NCBI GenBank assembly: GCA_035638575.1
Contig: DASQZT010000085.1
Location: 1 to 64,000 of the forward strand
Length of the DNA: 64,000 nucleotides
From: DASQZT01 sp035638575
GTDB taxonomy: Bacteria; Acidobacteriota; Terriglobia; Bryobacterales; Bryobacteraceae
Direction of reading: 5' to 3'
Below are positions 1 through 8,821 of this stretch, piece by piece. Made by a program: the position numbers and the translations under genes. Under the pieces are notes generated by a model. That model saw only the letters and a list, made by a program, of their open reading frames with translations, did not search any database and had not been told where the DNA came from. Within the stretch, counting starts at the first letter, position 1. Every line of letters starts with the position of its first letter.

Positions 1-98
1 CTGCCGCCGGCTTTCAGCCGGCGGGCGCCGGGTGCGAGGATTCGCGCGTGGCCTGCGAAAGAGCCGCCTGAAAGGCGGCTGCGGGCAGGATTGCCCGC
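1..98. repeat. Extragenic palindromic repeat, inverted doublet (REPIN-like)
   Basis: Three perfect hairpins lie in tandem before the Rieske gene. Arms 4-11 and 17-24 are 8 bp around the loop TTTCA. Arms 62-68 and 74-80 are 7 bp around the loop TGAAA. Arms 81-87 and 92-98 are 7 bp around GGAT. The first two loops are reverse complements of each other, so two related palindromes are placed in opposite orientation, as in REP doublets. The element may start before the window. A transcription-termination or mRNA-stability role is possible but not shown. Confidence 0.6.
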
Positions 99-120
99 CC
101 CACAGCAAAGGGAGAAACGC

Positions 121-576
121 ATGAAGCGACGATCCTTCCTGAATTGGGGCACGGCCGGCCTGGTCGCGTTGTGGTCCGCGATCGGCGTGAGTTTGGGGGC
201 GGTGGTCCGGTTTCTGACGCCGAGCGTATTTTACGAGCCGCCGCAAACCTTCAAGATCGGCGACCCGGCGGATTTTTCTTTCGGCCCTCCCACGTTCCTC
301 GCCGAAGAAAAAATCTTCGTGTTCCGCGACCGGGAGAAAGGCTTCGCGGTGGCCAGCGCGGTCTGCACCCACCTGGGCTGCACGGTCGGGTATTTTCAGA
401 GCGACGAGCGCTTCCATTGTCCCTGCCACGGCAGCGTGTTCAGCGCTGACGGCGCGGTGCTGCACGGCCCCGCCCCGAGGCCGTTGGAGTGGTTCGAAGT
501 GACCCTGGCCCGCGATGGACAACTGAGAGTGGATAAGGACCACGCCGTCCCCGCAAGCTATCGACTTATGGTGTGA
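121..576 (+). CDS. Rieske iron-sulfur protein of a quinol:cytochrome c reductase
   Basis: This 151-residue protein carries the [2Fe-2S] cluster that takes the first electron from quinol at the Qo site. The N-terminus (MKRRSFLNWG, then a hydrophobic stretch to about residue 31) has a twin-arginine pattern and would anchor the protein in the membrane with the cluster domain outside. The Rieske motifs CTHLGC (82-87) and CPCHGS (100-105) are complete. Cluster ligands should be Cys82, His84, Cys100 and His103, with a Cys87-Cys102 disulfide. The ATG at 121 was chosen because AAGGGAG lies just upstream; the in-frame start at 91 falls inside the palindromic repeat. The stop overlaps the cytochrome b start by 4 bp (ATGA), so the two are translationally coupled. 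The size and short N-terminal anchor fit bacterial Rieske proteins. Confidence 0.93.
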   Translation: MKRRSFLNWGTAGLVALWSAIGVSLGAVVRFLTPSVFYEPPQTFKIGDPADFSFGPPTFLAEEKIFVFRDREKGFAVASAVCTHLGCTVGYFQSDERFHCPCHGSVFSADGAVLHGPAPRPLEWFEVTLARDGQLRVDKDHAVPASYRLMV

Positions 577-1862
577 CGATGAATCCGATACGAGATGCCT
601 GGCAGTCAATCGTCCGGCGGGACCCGCTGTCCACCGACAAGGGGAAGTCCGAACTCGTCTTCCTCAACGTGTGGCTCCACATTCATCCCGCAAAGGTGAA
701 GAAAGAGAATCTCAAGGTGAAGCACACCTTCTACCTGGGGTTCATCACCTTCTTCCTCTTCCTCATCCTGGTTACCACCGGGGTTGCGCTGATGTTCTAC
801 TACCGACCCCATCCGCCCCAGGCGTACCAGGACATGAAGGACCTCCAGTTTGTGGTCTACCTGGGCAGCTTTCTCCGCAACATGCACCGATGGGCGGCCC
901 ACGGCATGGTGATTTGCGTCTTCCTGCACATGTGCCGGGTCTTTTACACGGGCTCCTACAAGCGGCCGCGACAGTTCAACTGGGTGATTGGGGTCGTCCT
1001 GTTCCTGCTCACATTGGGTCTCTCGTTCACCGGCTATCTTTTGCCATGGGACCAGCTCGCATTCTGGGCCATCACCGTGGGGACTAACATCGGCAGTTAC
1101 GCTCCGCTGGTGGGCGGGCGCATTCGCGAGTTGCTGCTCGGAGGCCACACCGTCGGCGAGTCGGCGTTACTGCGCTTCTACGTGCTGCATGTGGCGCTGC
1201 TGCCGGCCCTCGCAACGCTGCTGACCATGGTGCACTTCTGGCGGGTCCGCAAGGATGGAGGGCTCTCGCGACCGGTCTGGAAGCTGAAAGAAGAAAAAGC
1301 CGCGCAGTTGGTCTCCATCGGCGGGCCCGACACCAACGGCCCGCTGGCGGCTGTCCCCGCCTCGAAGGACAAGACCTACGGCCTCATGGAGGTCGTGACC
1401 GGCAAACCCATTTTCGAAACCGTGAGCATGGAGGAGGAGGAAGACGCCGTCTTTTCCTATCCCTATGCCTTCTTCCGCGAGGGCGTCGCGTTGCTGGTAA
1501 CGGTTGCCACCGTGATGGCGGTTTCGATCTTCTGGCAAGCGCCGCTGGAGGAACTGGCCAATCCGGCAAAGACACCCAATCCGGCGAAGGCTCCCTGGTA
1601 CTTTCTCGGGCTCCAGGAGCTGGTCAGCCATTCGGCACTGCTGGGCGGAGTGGTCGTGCCCGCCTTGGCCGTGCTGGCGCTCATCGCCATCCCCTACATC
1701 AATCTGACTCCCAGCCGGCGGCTGGCCGATCGGAAGTGGGCCATCCGGGCCTTCACGCTCTTCGTGGTGGTCAATGTAGTTCTGATCATCGTCGGGACAT
1801 TCTTCCGCGGCCCGGGTTGGGCGTTCGTGCCGCCATGGGTCCACATTGCGGGGGGCGAATAA
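573..1862 (+). CDS. Cytochrome b (fused b6 plus subunit IV type)
   Basis: This 429-residue integral membrane protein is the quinol-oxidising core of the complex. Helix B gives His ligands spaced by 14 (MHRW to FLHM). In helix D the two His (VLHV and MVHF) have 14 residues between them, the cytochrome b6 spacing rather than the 13 of bc1 cytochromes. A charged linker (about residues 225-290) joins the b6-like half to a C-terminal half resembling subunit IV, so this is a fusion. At the Qo site the usual PEWY reads APWY (1590-1601), so the conserved Glu is absent; a Glu follows in GLQEL. About eight membrane helices are visible. The gene overlaps the Rieske gene by 4 bp and is followed directly by the cytochrome c gene. 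Confidence 0.93.
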   Translation: MTMNPIRDAWQSIVRRDPLSTDKGKSELVFLNVWLHIHPAKVKKENLKVKHTFYLGFITFFLFLILVTTGVALMFYYRPHPPQAYQDMKDLQFVVYLGSFLRNMHRWAAHGMVICVFLHMCRVFYTGSYKRPRQFNWVIGVVLFLLTLGLSFTGYLLPWDQLAFWAITVGTNIGSYAPLVGGRIRELLLGGHTVGESALLRFYVLHVALLPALATLLTMVHFWRVRKDGGLSRPVWKLKEEKAAQLVSIGGPDTNGPLAAVPASKDKTYGLMEVVTGKPIFETVSMEEEEDAVFSYPYAFFREGVALLVTVATVMAVSIFWQAPLEELANPAKTPNPAKAPWYFLGLQELVSHSALLGGVVVPALAVLALIAIPYINLTPSRRLADRKWAIRAFTLFVVVNVVLIIVGTFFRGPGWAFVPPWVHIAGGE

Positions 1863-3251
1863 ATGGACCGCCGATTACCGCAGTTCTTCTTCGCCCTGAG
1901 CCTGATCGTGCTGGCTCTCATGCTGGCGGCCGTCTGGCAGGCCGGCACTCCCGCGTGGAAGAATTACCAGCAGGAGTTCCACCGGCTCGAAGCGGTGGGC
2001 GAGCCCAACGCCGCGGCCAAAAGTGACGTGTTGAACGCCGCCCTGGTCATCCGGCAGGACCTGCTGCCCGGGCTGCAGCGCGTGGACCGCTGCACCACCT
2101 GCCACCTTGGTGTGGAAGACCCGACCATGAAGAATGCGCCGCAGCCCTTCGCTTTTCACGCCAACCTGGCTCCCCACGTCCCCGCCAAATTCGGCTGCAC
2201 CGTGTGCCACGGCGGGCAGGGGCTTGCCACCGACAAGCTGAACGCGCACGGAAGGGTGCCGTTCTGGCAGGAGCCGCTGCTGCCCAAGGAATACATCCGC
2301 GCTTCGTGCGGGCGGTGCCATAAAGAAGGTGAGGTCCCCGGTGTGCCGGAGTTGACCGATGGCCGCCGCCTGTTCGAAACGCAGGGGTGCCGCGGCTGTC
2401 ATAAGTTAAACGGCGTGGGTGGGACCATCGGTCCGGACCTGACCGAAGAGGGCGCGATCCGCCGCTTTCCGCAGTGGCTCGAACAGCATTTTCTGGACCC
2501 CAATATCGTATCGCGCAACTCGCCCATGCCCAATTTCCATTTCACGAAGGAGCAGGCGCGCGCGCTGACCTTCTACATGCTGTCGCTGACCAGCGAACAG
2601 ATGGGAACCTATTACTCGAGCGTGCGGCTGATCCCCAGCGCCGGCTATGGACGGCAGTTGTTCGTTGAAAAGAATTGCATCGCCTGCCACAACGTCGGAG
2701 GTGTGGGGTCAAAGAGCGGCCCCGACCTGTCGGGAGTCACCAAACAGCACTCTCCCGGCTGGCTGGACGAGCAACTCGTGAACCCCCAGTTGATCTATCC
2801 GGGAAGCATCATGCCGGCCTATGATCTCGAGACAAACGCCAGGAAGGCAATCATCACGTTCATGGCCTCCGCCACCGCCGAAGATGCGCAGTCGATCCTT
2901 TCGCAGCGGACCAGGCCGCTGACACCGCAAGATGCCGCGATCGAGGCCGGCAAACAGAGTTTCGCCCGATTCGGATGCGTAGGCTGTCACGGCCTGCAAC
3001 TCCAGGGAGGAGTTCCCAATCCCAACAGCCAGGGCGGCGAGGTCCCTTCCCTTCTCCACGCTTCGGACGACTACACCAAGGAAGAGGTGACCAAGATTAT
3101 CCAAAACGGCAAAGTGCCGCCCGTCGAGAATCCGGCCAAGCCGGCCGCGCCTTTATACATGCCTCCCTGGAAAGGCGTACTGGCCGATGAAGACATCAAT
3201 CGGATCGCCGACTATCTCTGGTCGCTGCAAAAGAAGAAAGACGCCTGGTAG
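1863..3251 (+). CDS. Membrane-anchored hexahaem cytochrome c subunit
   Basis: This 462-residue protein has one N-terminal hydrophobic segment (about residues 7-26) acting as signal or anchor. It has six CXXCH haem c sites, starting near residues 77 (CTTCH), 112 (CTVCH), 149 (CGRCH), 176 (CRGCH), 272 (CIACH) and 372 (CVGCH). The last three sit in separate monohaem cytochrome c-like modules, each with a downstream Met-containing segment. It starts one base after the cytochrome b stop (TAA then ATG), so the three genes form one operon. In place of cytochrome c1 it would carry electrons from the Rieske protein to periplasmic acceptors. Multihaem partners of this kind are known beside b6-type cytochromes in several phyla; its exact acceptor here is unknown. 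Confidence 0.9.
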   Translation: MDRRLPQFFFALSLIVLALMLAAVWQAGTPAWKNYQQEFHRLEAVGEPNAAAKSDVLNAALVIRQDLLPGLQRVDRCTTCHLGVEDPTMKNAPQPFAFHANLAPHVPAKFGCTVCHGGQGLATDKLNAHGRVPFWQEPLLPKEYIRASCGRCHKEGEVPGVPELTDGRRLFETQGCRGCHKLNGVGGTIGPDLTEEGAIRRFPQWLEQHFLDPNIVSRNSPMPNFHFTKEQARALTFYMLSLTSEQMGTYYSSVRLIPSAGYGRQLFVEKNCIACHNVGGVGSKSGPDLSGVTKQHSPGWLDEQLVNPQLIYPGSIMPAYDLETNARKAIITFMASATAEDAQSILSQRTRPLTPQDAAIEAGKQSFARFGCVGCHGLQLQGGVPNPNSQGGEVPSLLHASDDYTKEEVTKIIQNGKVPPVENPAKPAAPLYMPPWKGVLADEDINRIADYLWSLQKKKDAW

Positions 3252-3266
3252 GAACCCCGAACTCCG

Positions 3267-4274
3267 TCACGGACGCGTGGCCAGCGCGAACCGGGGCTGG
3301 CGGGTATCCCAGAGCAGGATGCGGCCCTCATAGTCGCCCGCAACCACTATTTTCCCGCCGTAACATCCGGTCACTTTGGTCAGCAGCGAGTCGGAAGCGA
3401 CGCTCGCGCCAACGGGCTTACCGTCCTCGCTCCACATACGAATCGTCGAGTCGCGACCCACACTCGCAAGGCGGCCGTCCGGGGTGAACTGAACGCCGAG
3501 CACCCCCTTGCCACCGTGCGCCTTGTTCACCGTCGCGGCGGGAAACCCGTCGGTGGTATTCCACACGATGATCCGGCCATCCTCGCTCGCCGACGCGAGC
3601 GCGGCGCCCCGCCAACTCACCGACGTGACCGAGTCCTTGTGCTCGGCTAACTCGCCGGCCATGCCACCCGTGGCGGCTTCCCACAAGCGGATGCCGCCGC
3701 TGCGGTCGGCGGTGGCCAGGCGGGCGCCATCGGGGCTGAACTCGATCGCGGTGATCCAGTCGCTGTGTTTCGTGAGCTGGTACAGGAGCCTGCCATCGGC
3801 CGCCGAGAAGACCTTGACGACTTTGCCGGGACCGCCGAGTGCGACGAACTTCCCATCCGCGCTGATATCGGCCGCGAGCACGACGTCCGTTTCGTGGCCG
3901 AGCGTGGCCACGCGCTGTCCGGAGCGAACGTCGAACAGCACGGCCTCGCCGGACTGCACGCCGCGGCCGCCGGCAGCCAGCAGCGTGGCGCCGTCGCGGC
4001 TGAAGCGCAGGGCGTACGGGATACCCTCGGGGAAGGCCAACTGGCCCGCGGAGGCGCGCTGATCGACGTCATAAAGATAGATGCGATCGTGACCCGCGAC
4101 GGCTACGAGCGGCGCCGAGGGGCTCGCGGCCAGAGCGGTGACCGGGTGGGCCCGGGCAGTTTCCAGAGGCAAGGGCTGAATGCCGGTTTGGGCGAACGCG
4201 ACCGGGAGTGCAGCCAGAGCCAGCAGGGCGATTAGTGGTTGAACTCGAATTCGGTGGAATTCAGCAGGGCCCAT
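3267..4274 (-). CDS. Secreted WD40-repeat beta-propeller protein
   Basis: This protein of up to 335 residues has a signal peptide (hydrophobic PLIALLALAALPVAFA before QTG) followed by repeated WD40 blades. Typical blade pieces include FSPDGARLATADRSGGIRLW and the ends IIVWN, IRMWS and ILLWD. Six or seven blades cover nearly all of the mature part. Such propellers are binding platforms; no catalytic motif is visible. The start at 4274 overlaps the end of the DUF1549/DUF1553 gene by 43 bp. No good ribosome site is seen and the codons just downstream offer no ATG or GTG, so the start is uncertain. It is the last gene of a four-gene reverse-strand operon, which suggests it works with the DUF1549/DUF1553 protein outside the cytoplasm. 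Confidence 0.82.
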   Translation of the reverse strand: MGPAEFHRIRVQPLIALLALAALPVAFAQTGIQPLPLETARAHPVTALAASPSAPLVAVAGHDRIYLYDVDQRASAGQLAFPEGIPYALRFSRDGATLLAAGGRGVQSGEAVLFDVRSGQRVATLGHETDVVLAADISADGKFVALGGPGKVVKVFSAADGRLLYQLTKHSDWITAIEFSPDGARLATADRSGGIRLWEAATGGMAGELAEHKDSVTSVSWRGAALASASEDGRIIVWNTTDGFPAATVNKAHGGKGVLGVQFTPDGRLASVGRDSTIRMWSEDGKPVGASVASDSLLTKVTGCYGGKIVVAGDYEGRILLWDTRQPRFALATRP

Positions 4275-6412
4275 AAGATGTCGTCATACGGTTGGCGGTC
4301 CTTCGGATTCGCCGTGATCATCGGCAGCAACCGCTCCTTCTCGGCTTCCGCCGGGTGGCGGCTCAACGCACGAATGAAAAGCTCGTCGAGAATTTCCCGC
4401 GGGTTGCGGCCGGACTTCAGCAGGCCTGGAACCACGGTGCTCCGGCCGAGCTTGTTTTCTACCGTGTCGCCGTTCAGCAGGTGCAGCACCTGCGCGAGCG
4501 TCGGCTCGAGCCGCGTTTCCGACGCGTTCACCGAATCGCGCGGGCACAGCCCGAAAGTCTTCAGGAAGTAATTGTTCGCGGTGCGGTCCCCTTCGAAAAG
4601 CTGCGCGGCGCGATATCCGACGGGAGTGCCGTTGAAGCTCGAAGGCGTCGCCGTGACCTCGGAAATCGAATCCAGCAGAACGTCGGCGCGCAGCCGGCGC
4701 AAATGCGCGTGCGAGAACTGCTGTTCGTCGTCCGCGTTGTTGGAATTCGCCGCCGCACTAAGCTGGTACGTGCGCGACGTGCAGATATCGCGAATCAGCC
4801 GCCTGGTGTGAAAATCGTACGAAGCCAGGCGGCGCCCCAACTCCTCGAGCAGCTCCCGGTTGCCCGGCGGATTGCTGATCCTCACGTCGTCCACGGGCTC
4901 CACGATGCCGCGCCCGAAGAACTGCGCCCAAATGCGATTCGCCATGTTCTGCCGGAACAACGGGTTGTCCTTGGCGGTGAGCCACTCCGCCAGCGCCACG
5001 CGCGGATCCTTGCCTTTCACGTCCGGCTCCTCCGCGCCCAGGAACCGCGCCGGCACCGGACGGCCGTCGAGCAGATGCCGGGCCGGAGGCGCGTTTACGT
5101 CGTCGTAAATATAAAACTCCCGGGCCTCCGACGCCTGCTTGCGCTTCACCCCGGTGAAGAAGCTGACGAAGCCATAGTAATCGTCCTGCGTCCAGCGGTC
5201 GAACGGGTGATTGTGGCACTGCGCGCACTGCACGCGGATCCCCGTGAAGAGCTGCGCCACGTCCTGCGCCACGGCCTTGGGATCGTACTGCCCCTGCGGC
5301 AGCATGGTGTACAGGTTCACCGGCGGATTCTGCAGGTTCGTCCCGGTGCTCGCCACCAGCGTCCTCGCGAATTGATCCAGCGGCACATCGTTCCGGACCT
5401 GTTGGCGGATCCACTGATCATAGAGGTACGCGGCCTTCCGGCCTGCGCCGAAGCTGCTGTTACTGTCGCTGTGGACCTTGAGCGCCTCGGCCCATTTAGT
5501 GGCCCAGAGGTCCGCGAATTCGTCGCGCGCCAGGAGCGTATCGACCAGTCGCGGCCGCTTGTCGGGGCTGTGATCGCTCGTGAAGCTGTGGTACTGTTCG
5601 GGGGTGGGTAACAGGCCGGCCAGATCCAGGTAGACGCGCCGCAGGAACTCCTCATCCGTGCACAATGCGCTGGGCACCATACGCAGGTTCTTCAACTTGG
5701 CGTAGACCAGCTCGTCGATGTAGTTGTTCGCCGGAATCTTCGGCCATTTGAACTTGCCGGGCGGCAGAACGATGATCTCGGCTCCGGTGGTGAAATTGGC
5801 GAAGCGCGCGAAGACGAAAGTATCGCCGCGCTTGCCGGCGGAGACCACTCCCTGGTCGTCGATGCCGGCGGTGTTCCGGTTGTTCGTAAGATAAAGCGCC
5901 AGGCGGTTCACCACGCGCTCGGAGCCGTCCGAGTAGTTCGCAATCACTTGCAGCGGGCGCCGCGTCTCCTTTCCCGAAAGGACGACTTTGTCCGGGACCA
6001 TCGAAATGCCGGCCCCGCGCGGAACGCCCGCGGTATCGTCCTCGGCGCCTTCCCGGATCCAGCGCAGCAGCGTATTGAAGTATTCGCTTTCGGGCTTGAA
6101 CCGGCGGCCGCCGGTGTGCGGCACCATGCCGGTCGCTTTCATCAGAAGGAGACTCTGCTCGGGAACCGCAAGGTCGATCCGGCGCCCGACAATCTGCTGA
6201 GTCAGCCGGTAATAGTCGCCCGCCGGATCGTAGCCGAACAGCGACAGGTGAAAGCCGTCCTTGCCCGCCGCGGCGCCGTGGCATCCTCCGCCGTTGCATC
6301 CCGCGCGGAAGAGCACCGGCTCCACATCCAGCCGGAAACTGACGGGGCGCGGCGGACCGTAAATCGTAGCGGCCATCAGCGGCGAGGCCAATAACAGGAG
6401 CCGAAACTTCAT
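4232..6412 (-). CDS. Secreted DUF1549/DUF1553 protein with cytochrome-like motifs
   Basis: This 726-residue protein has a short signal peptide (MKFRLLLLASPLMAA). Near the N-terminus is CNGGGCHG (Cys39, Cys44-His45), an unusual CX4CH arrangement. A canonical CXXCH occurs in QCAQCHNHPFDRW (Cys396, Cys399, His400). The order is an N-terminal haem-like region, an Ig-like stretch at about 150-215, DUF1549 at about 225-420 and DUF1553 at about 480-720. The family is abundant in Planctomycetes and Acidobacteria and often carries planctomycete-type cytochrome c domains; its reaction is not established. Its start overlaps the PPC-protein stop by 4 bp, so it belongs to the DUF1501-PPC-DUF1549/1553-WD40 operon. 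Haem attachment is inferred from the motifs only. Confidence 0.9.
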   Translation of the reverse strand: MKFRLLLLASPLMAATIYGPPRPVSFRLDVEPVLFRAGCNGGGCHGAAAGKDGFHLSLFGYDPAGDYYRLTQQIVGRRIDLAVPEQSLLLMKATGMVPHTGGRRFKPESEYFNTLLRWIREGAEDDTAGVPRGAGISMVPDKVVLSGKETRRPLQVIANYSDGSERVVNRLALYLTNNRNTAGIDDQGVVSAGKRGDTFVFARFANFTTGAEIIVLPPGKFKWPKIPANNYIDELVYAKLKNLRMVPSALCTDEEFLRRVYLDLAGLLPTPEQYHSFTSDHSPDKRPRLVDTLLARDEFADLWATKWAEALKVHSDSNSSFGAGRKAAYLYDQWIRQQVRNDVPLDQFARTLVASTGTNLQNPPVNLYTMLPQGQYDPKAVAQDVAQLFTGIRVQCAQCHNHPFDRWTQDDYYGFVSFFTGVKRKQASEAREFYIYDDVNAPPARHLLDGRPVPARFLGAEEPDVKGKDPRVALAEWLTAKDNPLFRQNMANRIWAQFFGRGIVEPVDDVRISNPPGNRELLEELGRRLASYDFHTRRLIRDICTSRTYQLSAAANSNNADDEQQFSHAHLRRLRADVLLDSISEVTATPSSFNGTPVGYRAAQLFEGDRTANNYFLKTFGLCPRDSVNASETRLEPTLAQVLHLLNGDTVENKLGRSTVVPGLLKSGRNPREILDELFIRALSRHPAEAEKERLLPMITANPKDRQPYDDILWALLNSTEFEFNH

Positions 6413-8817
6413 TTCGCCACCTCGGCGGTCCTCGGCGCATCGACCCGCAGAGTGCCGGAGCCGCTGTGCATCCGCACGTTTTCACCTTCATCGGTGAGGG
6501 CGATTTCGCAGCTTATGCCCTTGTACAGGCCAGGAAGCGCATCGCCATCCGCCGCGATCCGAAACGCCGCCTGCTTGTCTTCCGCGCCGATCTCGGGCGG
6601 CGGCTCCAGCATCTTCACGCCCTTGGGCAATTGACGAAGTATGAGCCTGGCCTTTCCGGCGAACGGCCGTTTCTGCTGTACGGCCGCGGTAATTTCGGCT
6701 TGTTTGCCGCCCTCGACGGAGGTCCGCTGCAGGTCGATCGTCAGATACGGCGAGGTCACCCGCAGTTCCACAAACTGCGACGAAACCCGCACGCGACCCA
6801 CTCCGCTATAGGCGTCGCCGCCGGTGCTCGAAGCGTTCAACGCGACCTTGTATATTCCCGGAGCAGCGTTCGGCGAAGCCTGAATTTGAAACGCCGCTTC
6901 GTCCTTCCCGGCAGGGATGGTCACGGTCGGCCCCTTGGATACTCCGGGAGGCAGCCAGTCCGGCTGGATCTCGACTGGCCCCTTGAAATCGCCCTGCCGG
7001 GTAACCTTGGCGTGGAGCAGCAGATCGCCGCTCTGTGCCAGCGCGATCAGCGGCTGCTCCAGTTCGATGGAGAACGGCGCCGGTTGCGTCACCGCCAGGG
7101 CGTAATTCTCGAGAGAGACAAAATGCCACGGCAGCTCGCCGGGCTGGTTGGTCAGCGCGAAACCCTGGCGCGAACCGGTCTCGAGCGGCACCTTGCGATC
7201 CACGGGGCGGGCCAGCAGCTCAATCGGAGCAGCCTGCTGCGCGGCATCTGGCGCTGCCACGAACTGCACCGGAAGCCGCGTGACGCCCTTGGTGTAGCGC
7301 GACGCGATCATGGTGACGCCGCGCGGCAGCCCAACGGCCTCCAGTTCTACATCGCCCTGCCACGTCGTTCCCAGGCCGGGCGCGAGCTGCACGTCCAGCG
7401 TCCAGCGATTTCCCTGCGGGACAACCAGGCCCGTCAGGCGTGGGATCTGATAACCGTCGGGGGCCGTGATGTGCGTGTACATCGTGTCGCGGAGCGGCCC
7501 GATCTCGATGCGATAGACATGGTCCGGCCCGCCCGCGCCGGTGGCATCCTCGATGCCCAGCAGGTAATCGCCATCCGCCGGCGCGCGGAACACCGCTGCC
7601 GGGTCCAGTTGATCTTTGATGTGCCAGTTGGGGCGCGCGGAGGGCAGGCCGAGGTCCTGGAGTTTCGAGTCGTCGGCCTCGACCAGGTTCTTCGCCGCAT
7701 TCGCCGGGCGGATCCAGATCCTCGGATCCACGGGCGCACCGAGCGTGCGGGCATAGACCCGGACTTTCCATGCTTCTCCGCGCCTGGCGGAGAACCGGTA
7801 CGTGTGGACGTCGCCCGGTTTTTCGAGGATGCCGTTGAGGGCGGCCGGAATCGCCGCGGCGCACGGTCCGGCGCCGCACCAGAGGACATTGGGGTACGCC
7901 GAGACCCGCAGAATATTCGGCGAAGGCGGCTTTTCGCCATCCGTGCCCGCGAAATATTCGAAATTGCCGGTCTCCGCCGGAAGCGAAATCCGCTCGGTGC
8001 GCAAACCCCCGGGATCGCCGAACACGCGCGCGTCGATCGTCGTCCCCGCCGGTCCGCCCGCGGGGAAAATCGCCATGGGCCGCAGGAAGCCGCCGATGTG
8101 CGCCCGATACCGTCCCTGGCGCGGCGGTTCGAAAATCCTCTGCTGGATCTCCACAAAATAGTTCCCCGTGCGCGGAGCGATTATGGAAACGACCGGATCC
8201 TGTACGTAGAGCGGATTGTCGTCGTTGCCGCCGAGTTCCTTTCCATCGGCATCCAGGATGCGGACCGCGAGATCCAGTTCGCCGCCGTAATGCAAAGTCC
8301 CCAGCCGCGCCGCCTCCACTTCCACGGAAATCCGCTGTCCCTCCCGTGCTTCCACGCGGTAGCAGTCGCGATCCATGTCGGGCCCTGGCAGAATCTCGCC
8401 CTCCACCGTGGAATTCAGCGGTATGGGCTTCGCCTTCGCCAGCGTATCGTTCTCGCCGATCTTCGTTTCCGATTCGAGAACCGTGGGAAACCGGCTCACC
8501 CAGAACGTCACGGCGTCGCTCAGCGCGGCCGCGGTGCGGACGCGCAGCACGTGCTCGCCCAGCGGGCAGTCGGGCGCAATCTGGAACTTCACGCGGAAGC
8601 CGTCGCCCGGCTTGGGCAGGGGAACGAAATCGCTCGCGCGAATTCCTGCTTGATAAAAGAGGACCTCGCGCGGCTCTTCGAGCGACACGCCGTGGAATGT
8701 GACCTCGACCGTCGCGCCGCGGCTCCCGCCCCGGGGCAGCAGGTAGTCCACCATGTATCGCGTGTCCGCATACAGGCTGGAGGCGGCGAGCACCGCCCAA
8801 ACGATGATCCGGCGCAT
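6409..8817 (-). CDS. Secreted protein with PPC (pre-peptidase C-terminal) domains
   Basis: This 802-residue protein begins with a signal peptide (MRRIIVWAVLAASSLYA). An Ig-like region follows (about 20-110). Two stretches resemble bacterial pre-peptidase C-terminal domains: one near residues 120-240, opening ENDTLAKAKPI and containing DRDCYRVEAREGQRISVEVE, and one near 330-440. The C-terminal half is a series of beta-sandwich-like segments. No peptidase or other catalytic motif was found, so it is probably a structural or binding protein in the periplasm or at the surface. It lies 4 bp after the DUF1501 gene and overlaps the DUF1549/DUF1553 gene by 4 bp, which argues for fixed stoichiometry with both. 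Confidence 0.83.
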   Translation of the reverse strand: MRRIIVWAVLAASSLYADTRYMVDYLLPRGGSRGATVEVTFHGVSLEEPREVLFYQAGIRASDFVPLPKPGDGFRVKFQIAPDCPLGEHVLRVRTAAALSDAVTFWVSRFPTVLESETKIGENDTLAKAKPIPLNSTVEGEILPGPDMDRDCYRVEAREGQRISVEVEAARLGTLHYGGELDLAVRILDADGKELGGNDDNPLYVQDPVVSIIAPRTGNYFVEIQQRIFEPPRQGRYRAHIGGFLRPMAIFPAGGPAGTTIDARVFGDPGGLRTERISLPAETGNFEYFAGTDGEKPPSPNILRVSAYPNVLWCGAGPCAAAIPAALNGILEKPGDVHTYRFSARRGEAWKVRVYARTLGAPVDPRIWIRPANAAKNLVEADDSKLQDLGLPSARPNWHIKDQLDPAAVFRAPADGDYLLGIEDATGAGGPDHVYRIEIGPLRDTMYTHITAPDGYQIPRLTGLVVPQGNRWTLDVQLAPGLGTTWQGDVELEAVGLPRGVTMIASRYTKGVTRLPVQFVAAPDAAQQAAPIELLARPVDRKVPLETGSRQGFALTNQPGELPWHFVSLENYALAVTQPAPFSIELEQPLIALAQSGDLLLHAKVTRQGDFKGPVEIQPDWLPPGVSKGPTVTIPAGKDEAAFQIQASPNAAPGIYKVALNASSTGGDAYSGVGRVRVSSQFVELRVTSPYLTIDLQRTSVEGGKQAEITAAVQQKRPFAGKARLILRQLPKGVKMLEPPPEIGAEDKQAAFRIAADGDALPGLYKGISCEIALTDEGENVRMHSGSGTLRVDAPRTAEVAK

Positions 8818-8821
8818 ACTT

